The translations under genes and the position numbers were made by a program. Below, piece after piece: positions 33,057-37,807 of a DNA stretch of 37,807 bases (within the stretch, counting starts at the first letter, position 1; every line of letters starts with the position of its first letter). The DNA comes from Stakelama flava. Its GTDB lineage: Bacteria > Pseudomonadota > Alphaproteobacteria > Sphingomonadales > Sphingomonadaceae. The stretch lies in NCBI RefSeq assembly GCF_019351405.1, contig NZ_JAHWZX010000019.1:1-37807 (forward strand), in the 5' to 3' direction. The notes beneath the pieces are model-generated. The model made no database searches. It was not told where the DNA came from and saw nothing but the letters and a program-made list of their open reading frames with translations.

Positions 33057-35384
33057 TCACCGGGGCAATGCCGTCGTGAATACGAGGCGAAACTCGCGTC
33101 CTACGCCCTGATAAAGGTTCGTGGCGACCAACGGCGTATAGATGTTGAAGCGGTCGAACAAATTGTTGACCGTCAGGTTGAGCTTATACGGACCGTTCTT
33201 GTAGCCGATCGCGGCGTCGAACCGGAGGTACTTCTGCGGGAATTTGGGATATGTCGTAACGCCGGTGCTGTAGTTGGTCAGAACGAGATTGGTGCCATCC
33301 TGGTAGTTGCCACCAAAACCCAAATCGATCTGCCCGTCGCCAAGCTTGAAATTCTTCAAAATCCACGCGTTGGCTTGGTAACGCGGCGCCGAGATTAGCG
33401 GCTTGGAATCCCTCGACACCGTGTAGGCGAAACCACTCTGCAAAAATAACGTCGGTGTGATCTTGCCGCTCTGATTGATCTCGAAGCCTTCGGACTTCTG
33501 ACCTGGGCCTGCGATGTAGAAGCCCGCGTGAGCAGGGTCGACGAGCGGAAGATTGTTGTTTGACTTGCGAAAATAGTCCCCTGTCAGCGAGATACGGCCA
33601 CCGAACAACTCCATCTTGACGCCCGCTTCATGTCCCGTGCTGATACTGGGCGGAAACGGGTTGCCGGGATAGGTCTGTATGTTGAGTTGCGGGGGCGTGA
33701 TTGCCTTCTGATAGGTGTAATAAATAGATGCCCAGTCGGTCAGTTCATACACCGCGCCACCCGTCGGTAGCAGTTTACTGATACGCTGATCCGCGTTGTT
33801 ATTGTAGATATTAGGCGTGTAGATAAATTGCTGGCGGCTCGTCAGGTCGAACCAAGACTGCCGCAGACTTAGAAGGGCGTGGAACGCGCCCCAGGCAATC
33901 TGATCCTGCACGACAACGCCATAGTCCTTCCGAGTCGCGTGGAGGGTACTGCGGCCATACGTATTGTCGTCAGGAAGCGGTTCAAGCGTGGCCGGCTGCG
34001 AAGGAACGAAGGCACTGTAGGATCGCGCCAACTGGTTGGCATTTTGCCACGCGTAATCGAACGCGACGATAAATTGCTGCGTCAATTGTCCGGTCGCGAG
34101 TTTCGCGTAGATATCAGTCGACGAACTGAACTGCTTGTTTTTCGAAAAGCTGCTATTGCCGGTCACAAGCTCCTGAATTTGCGGCAGGCCAATATTATAT
34201 GTGCCTTGGTACAGCTGATTTTGAAGAGTCTGCTCGGCATATTGATATCGTAGTCGAGACCGAAGGCGGAGCGTGAATTTCTTCGAGGACGTCAGATCGC
34301 GCTCTAGGCTCAAGTTCTGCGAAAGCGATTTGGTCCGGTAATAATTGTCGTCGTTGGAAAAAGCGGTCACGGGTTTGACGGTGTTGGTCGTCAGGTCGTC
34401 GTAATACAATCGGCCGTAGACTATCCGCGTGTCATAGAATTGCGAACTCGCGTCAATTTTCCAGCCATGATCGCGATAGCCGAAGATCGCATCGGCGACA
34501 TAGGAGTGCGGCGCATTGCCTCCGTTGTCCTGATGATCCGCATATTCGGACAGACCGACAAATCTCCAATTTAGGCGATTGTCAGAAGAAATAGCGCCGC
34601 CCACGTCCACCGACCCGCGAATATACTTGTCGCTACCGACGGCGAAGTCGAATTCTGCGGGACTGACGCCGAGCGCGCGCTTTGGGTTGAAGTTGACCAA
34701 GCCGCCGGCGACCGCCGTTCCCGTCAAGACAGAGGAGGGCCCCTTGAGCACCTCGATCGACTCTACGTCGATCGTCGGCGCGTCTCCACCGACTGCCGAG
34801 TTGCGCAGCCCACTGGTAAAGGATGCACCCAAGGTTGTTGCGCCTCGCGAGCCAATCTGGCTTGGCGGACCCGGTGTATAGGTCACACCGGGAAGGTTAC
34901 GGATCGCTTCGCTAAGAGAGGTAACGTTCTGCGATGCGAGGACTTCCTGCGTTACTGACACGATCGTGCCGGGTGTGTTCTTCAGCGGGGTGTCGGATCG
35001 GGTGAGAAGGTTCGAATCTTCCTTGCGCAGCTGGTCGCGCTGCCCAGTGACGATAATGTCTGAGGCGTCGCCGCCAGATCTTGCGATCCGAACCTGACCA
35101 TTACCGGCGGATTCGACGTACCATTCGCTGCCGGCCAATGCCTGACTAAGCGCTTGGGCGAGGGTCAGCTTGCCTCGTATCGGCTTGATGACTTCGTGTA
35201 AGGATTTGTTTCCCGGCTGGGCGAAAGACACGCTCGCTCCTGCCGCATGCGCGATCGCCTGGATTGCCGCAGCACGTACCGAATTGGGTATGTCGAAATT
35301 GTACCGAGTAACGGTCTGTGCCGAAGCCTGCTCCGCGCAAACCAACTCCAGCGCCAGGACTACACAAGAAGCTCCCCACTTCAT
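33057..35384 (-). CDS. TonB-dependent receptor with N-terminal STN domain
   Basis: A 775-residue outer-membrane receptor starting after GGGGAAGGA. It has a signal peptide (MKWGASCVVLALELVCAEQASA). An STN (secretin/TonB N-terminal) domain lies at about 28-105 (YNFDIPNSVRAAAIQAIAHA, LTLAQALSQALAGSEWYVES). The plug is at about 130-250 (VTQEVLASQNVTSLSEAIRN, IESIEVLKG-like VESIEVLKGPSSVLTGTAVA), and the barrel follows. The STN domain usually signals to an anti-sigma factor, but no FecI/FecR pair is present here; an Lrp regulator is divergent instead. Annotation programs would call it a siderophore receptor; the context suggests a peptide. Base composition is visibly lower in GC than region A. Confidence 0.9.
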   Translation of the reverse strand: MKWGASCVVLALELVCAEQASAQTVTRYNFDIPNSVRAAAIQAIAHAAGASVSFAQPGNKSLHEVIKPIRGKLTLAQALSQALAGSEWYVESAGNGQVRIARSGGDASDIIVTGQRDQLRKEDSNLLTRSDTPLKNTPGTIVSVTQEVLASQNVTSLSEAIRNLPGVTYTPGPPSQIGSRGATTLGASFTSGLRNSAVGGDAPTIDVESIEVLKGPSSVLTGTAVAGGLVNFNPKRALGVSPAEFDFAVGSDKYIRGSVDVGGAISSDNRLNWRFVGLSEYADHQDNGGNAPHSYVADAIFGYRDHGWKIDASSQFYDTRIVYGRLYYDDLTTNTVKPVTAFSNDDNYYRTKSLSQNLSLERDLTSSKKFTLRLRSRLRYQYAEQTLQNQLYQGTYNIGLPQIQELVTGNSSFSKNKQFSSSTDIYAKLATGQLTQQFIVAFDYAWQNANQLARSYSAFVPSQPATLEPLPDDNTYGRSTLHATRKDYGVVVQDQIAWGAFHALLSLRQSWFDLTSRQQFIYTPNIYNNNADQRISKLLPTGGAVYELTDWASIYYTYQKAITPPQLNIQTYPGNPFPPSISTGHEAGVKMELFGGRISLTGDYFRKSNNNLPLVDPAHAGFYIAGPGQKSEGFEINQSGKITPTLFLQSGFAYTVSRDSKPLISAPRYQANAWILKNFKLGDGQIDLGFGGNYQDGTNLVLTNYSTGVTTYPKFPQKYLRFDAAIGYKNGPYKLNLTVNNLFDRFNIYTPLVATNLYQGVGREFRLVFTTALPR

Positions 35385-35798
35385 CGTTCATTCCTTCCCC
35401 AATTATCGATCTCGTCCGCAGTTTAACCTTGAAGCCTCCGCGCCCGCGAAATCGACCACTCACCAGCGCTGGACCGTTCGTCACAGCGCACATTCGCAGC
35501 ACTGCGTGCTGCAAATGGACACCCCGCGCTTCACCGACTTCGGAAACGGCCTAGGCCGATATCAGACGAAAGCGTCTGATAGAGATTGTTGTACCATGAA
35601 AACTAAGTTTTCAAGAGTTTTTGTTCGCCATTTATATATTTATGGCGAATTGCATGAGCTATTTGAAACGCCAGGGTCGCGCGCAATTCGGGATTTTCAA
35701 AGGACGCAGGGGTCTCTAGTTTTGGAATAGAGACATGCGACACGATGGCGCCTCGCTCGTCGCCGTGCCAACAAACGCCGAGCTAGCGTGAGGAACCA
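35385..35798. promoter_or_regulatory. AT-rich divergent control region with three dyads
   Basis: This 414-base gap separates the TonB receptor operon from the Lrp gene and holds no convincing gene. It contains CGGCCTAGGCCG (35547-35558), a hairpin ATCAGACG AAAG CGTCTGAT (35561-35580), TGAAAAC TAA GTTTTCA (35597-35613) and a CGCCAT/ATGGCG pair around TTATATATTT downstream. The last two are plausible Lrp-type sites. Most likely it carries the promoters of both divergent units. Confidence 0.5.
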
Positions 35799-36290
35799 AT
35801 GCACGATTTCGATACGATCGATATCAAGATTCTGTCGACCCTTCAGAGAGATGCGAATACGACCATCAAGGATATTGCCGACAAGGTTGGTCTCTCCACC
35901 AACGCCTGCTGGAAAAGAATAAAGTCGTTCGAGGATAAGGGAGTAATTAAGGGCCGCGTGACCCTTATAAACGCTCGATCAATGGGTTTTAACTTGATCG
36001 CCTTTGTTAATATAAAGGCAGCTGAACATTCCGAAGAGTGGAACGAAACCTTCAAGAAGGCAGTTTTAAGCATACCACAAGTGATAGAATTTTATAGACT
36101 ATCGGGAAGTGTGGATTATATTATAAAGGTATTACTTCCTAACATTGAAGGTTTTGAAATTTTCTATAAGCTATTGACGAGCAAAGTTAAGATTGTTGAA
36201 GTGTCTACTTCATTTGCAGTAAGCGAATTTCGTAATACAAGTGCGGTCCCTCTACCTTTGCCCTTGAACGCCACCGGTTCGGCTGCGTGA
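35799..36290 (+). CDS. Lrp/AsnC-family transcriptional regulator, AT-rich
   Basis: A 163-residue regulator after GAGGAACC. Its helix-turn-helix is at 1-60 (FDTIDIKILSTLQRDANTTI, recognition STNACWKRIKSFEDKGVI) and its ligand domain at 70-150 (EFYRLSGSVDYIIKVLLPNI). Codons are rich in A and T (for example AAT, ATA, TTA, AAA), quite unlike all other genes in the window, which suggests recent transfer from another genome. It is divergent from the peptide-uptake operon and probably its local regulator, acting through the dyads at 35547-35613. The C-terminal tail PLPLPLNATGSAA is unusual and may come from joining to foreign sequence at 36270-36290. Confidence 0.9.
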   Translation: MHDFDTIDIKILSTLQRDANTTIKDIADKVGLSTNACWKRIKSFEDKGVIKGRVTLINARSMGFNLIAFVNIKAAEHSEEWNETFKKAVLSIPQVIEFYRLSGSVDYIIKVLLPNIEGFEIFYKLLTSKVKIVEVSTSFAVSEFRNTSAVPLPLPLNATGSAA

Positions 36291-36464
36291 CCTGACGTTC
36301 TCCCTGTTTGACTTTCCAGGAATGGTACTGGGAGCGCGAGATGGCGCGCGGCGCTCCTGACGACGACATTAAGGCCTTCCCCATGGTTCAAGTCGCTGCG
36401 GCCAAGCGCGAATGGGTTAAGGCCGGAAGGCCCCTTTAGAGTATCCGTGATGATCAAGCTGGAC
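36291..36464. other. Unassigned stretch between lrp and IS110 remains
   Basis: I see no gene that I can name. A short plus-strand reading (WYWEREMARGAPDDDIKAFP) and its antisense both lack recognisable motifs. The sequence AGTATCCGTG at 36440-36449 is repeated at 37149-37158 on the other side of the IS110-type segment. Confidence 0.4.
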
Positions 36465-36884
36465 ATTGCGTCCAGCATCGATCGGCTTTGAGCAAGGCGT
36501 TTGCCGTGACGAGGAGCTTGCGCATGAGGGCGGTGATGGCGATCTTGGCTGGCTTCCCGGCTGCGACGAGCTGCTGATACTTGGCCTTGAGGGCAGGGTT
36601 GTATCGGGCGGCCACGAGGGCCGGCATGTAGAGGGCTTGCCACACGTTGGCGCGTCCGCCTCGGATAGCCAGTCGGCCAGCGCCGCCTCCAGCGCCCGAT
36701 GGTAGGTTGCGGTTGCCTCATAGGCGATCCGCTCGACCGGCCATTGTCGCAACCAGGCGATCAGCGCCTTGTGCCCCTTGATGGTGTTGGCAAACTGCCG
36801 CTCGGCGCCAACCGGATGAACATGGCAGTCGAGGCTCGCTTTGGAGATGTCGATGCCGATCGTCTGTGGTAGATTGTCGCTCAT
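36465..36884 (-). pseudogene. IS110-family transposase, internal-deletion derivative
   Basis: From ATG 36884 the minus strand gives the DEDD RuvC-like N-terminus (LPQTIGIDISKASLDCHVHP with the first Asp; IAYEATATYHRALEAAL with the Glu). Near 36664 it jumps, out of frame, to the C-terminal Transposase_20 part (GGRANVWQALYMPALVAARY, then KPAKIAITALMRKLLVTANA). The middle of about 150-200 residues is missing. The product would be inactive, but both ends of the element seem to be retained. Confidence 0.78.
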
Positions 36885-37148
36885 CTTTTCCGCTGTCCCA
36901 TGCTTGTCATCCGGGTCCAAAACCCCGGTATCCGTTCGGGCCTGAAGGAAAAGAAAGGGGCGATCATACTCTAACTCGGTCCCTGAACGACCGGCGGTTT
37001 CGCGATCCGCCCCCTTCCGCCCGGACCGGGGTGGCCACCCCGGTCCGGGCAATCCAGCATGACCCAAACGGACGGCAATGTCATAAGACAAGCGGTTTCC
37101 GCACGAAGTGAATCGCTGGGGATTCCCCTCTGGGCTGAGGGGTGATGC
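36885..37148. ncRNA. Structured non-coding end of the IS110-type element, possible bridge RNA region
   Basis: IS110 elements encode a bridge RNA in the longer non-coding end, upstream of the transposase in the IS110 subgroup. This 264-base stretch lies upstream of the start at 36884, has no gene and is full of symmetry. It includes a perfect 32-base palindrome at 37019-37050 (half-site GCCCGGACCGGGGTGG) and a stem CCCCTC/GAGGGG at 37125-37142. Assignment as bridge RNA is inference from position. Confidence 0.35.
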
Positions 37149-37151
37149 AGT

Positions 37152-37186
37152 ATCCGTGCTGGTGAAGGAGGCCGGTATGGATGGCT
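37152..37186. repeat. IS630 end remnant, copy 2 of a 35-bp inverted pair
   Basis: The reverse complement matches 20079-20113 at 33 of 35 positions, including the ATGGATGGCT start region of the transposase. Similarity stops directly after ATGGATGGCT, so only the element's edge survives here. Confidence 0.7.
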
Positions 37187-37277
37187 AATACCAAGGCGCG
37201 CGAACCCAGACTCATGGTTCGGGATTCCCTTCTGGCTGCTGATCTGATTCACTGCCGCGAGCGGAAGGAGGCTCGCG

Positions 37278-37807
37278 ATGGCAGCGGCGATCGAGGTTCG
37301 AAGGGATATTCCGGCGGCTAAGTTGCGCCTGATGGCGCGGCGCTGTGGTGATGGCGATCAGGTACGCCGATTGCTGGCGATCGCGGCGATCCTGGACGGC
37401 GGCCGCCGGAGCGATGCGGCCAGGCTCGCCGGGGTGACGCTGCAGACCGTCTGGGTCATCCGCTTCAACGCCGAAGGCCCAGACGGTCTGGCGACCCGCA
37501 AGGCACCGGGGCGGGCCTCGATCCTGAACGAGGAACAGCGCACCCAACTCGCCGAGCAGGTCGAAGCGGGTCCGATCCCCGCTGCGCACGGCGTCGTGCG
37601 CTGGCGCCTGGTCGATCTGGCGCAATGGGTTTGGGACGAGTTCGGCCTGTCGGTTGCCCGCCATACGCTCAGCCGCGAGCTTCGCGCGCTCGGTTATCGC
37701 AAGCTCTCGGCCCGGCCGCGCCATCGTGGTCAGAAGCCGGACGATATCGCCGTTTTTAAAAAGACTTCGCCGACCGCCTGGCAGCGATCCGGCAGACGCT
37801 CCCGCGC
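37278..37807 (+). CDS. IS630-family transposase, N-terminal part (runs off the window, frame change near 37757)
   Basis: ATG 37278 follows GGAAGGAGG. The protein has a helix-turn-helix domain (GDGDQVRRLLAIAAILDGGR; SDAARLAGVTLQTVWVIRF) and a winged-helix part (VVRWRLVDLAQWVWDEFGLS, HTLSRELRALGYRKLSARPR). At TTTTTAAAAAG (37752-37762) the frame that continues the family sequence (KDFADRLAAIRQTLPR) is one base back. This could be programmed -1 frameshifting, used by many IS elements, or a mutation. The catalytic DDE part lies outside the window. Sequence like an IS630 end (GGGATTCCCTTCTGGCTG) is found at about 37219-37236. Confidence 0.75.
   Translation, partial: MAAAIEVRRDIPAAKLRLMARRCGDGDQVRRLLAIAAILDGGRRSDAARLAGVTLQTVWVIRFNAEGPDGLATRKAPGRASILNEEQRTQLAEQVEAGPIPAAHGVVRWRLVDLAQWVWDEFGLSVARHTLSRELRALGYRKLSARPRHRGQKPDDIAVFKKTSPTAWQRSGRRSR

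Noticed and set aside
24007..35384. Calling the operon a ribosomal peptide biosynthesis cluster
   Set aside because: TldD/TldE and a SbmA-type transporter would fit, but no cyclodehydratase, radical SAM, LanB/LanM, ATP-grasp or similar modifying enzyme is present, and the only precursor candidate is weak. Kept as an alternative only.
33057..35384. Siderophore uptake locus
   Set aside because: The receptor alone would be labelled so, but no siderophore synthesis, ferric reductase, Fur-like box or FecI/FecR gene is visible and all neighbours concern peptides or thiols.
35385..36290. Bacterial CRISPR array or tandem repeats in the AT-rich region
   Set aside because: Only separate dyads occur; no regularly spaced repeat units or cas genes are present anywhere in the window.

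Overview
The window looks like chromosome from an alphaproteobacterium of the order Sphingomonadales. The reasons are the high GC with strong third-position GC, large TonB-dependent receptors, serine hydrolases with hydrophobic C-termini, GH92 mannosidase, and families of proteins and IS elements I associate with sphingomonads. This is judged from protein families; no search was run.

Region A (about 0.2-18.3 kb) is a peptide and D-amino-acid utilisation island. It holds two XRE-cupin regulators and an Lrp regulator. One plus-strand unit is serine hydrolase - DgcN-type D-glutamate N-acetyltransferase - YkvI-like permease - M19 dipeptidase. Minus-strand units are amino-acid dehydrogenase with an ACT protein, and alpha-amino-acid ester hydrolase with a DgcA/dipeptide-epimerase enzyme. 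A second plus-strand unit is TonB receptor - serine hydrolase - POT peptide transporter - a truncated third serine hydrolase. Together they suggest outer-membrane uptake of an unusual, possibly D-residue-containing peptide, periplasmic hydrolysis, inner-membrane import, and conversion of D-Glu-type products to L-amino acids.

Region B (about 18.1-23.6 kb) is a graveyard of mobile elements: an IS256-type relic inside an IS630-type relic, both carrying small palindromic insertions, and an IS5-type internal-deletion derivative. Among them lie a decayed YdcF-like gene and a GH92 mannosidase gene.

Region C (about 23.1-36.3 kb) is the most interesting part. It is one minus-strand operon: STN-type TonB receptor, SbmA/BclA/YddA-type ABC transporter, two mutually related proteins of unknown function flanking a thioredoxin, TldE/PmbA, TldD, a possible 62-codon small ORF, and an M3 oligopeptidase. 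Translationally coupled to it is a broken cysteine-desulfhydrase-like PLP gene, fused by deletion to a broken thioredoxin reductase. A divergent AT-rich Lrp gene lies upstream. I read it as a candidate system that imports and dismantles a cysteine-rich or modified peptide, or less likely matures one. No modification enzyme is visible.

Region D (36.3-37.8 kb) holds an IS110-type internal-deletion derivative with a highly structured non-coding end, a short IS630 end remnant, and the start of an IS630-type transposase. The first 0.2 kb is the N-terminal part of an IS701-like transposase. No rRNA, tRNA or CRISPR array was recognised.
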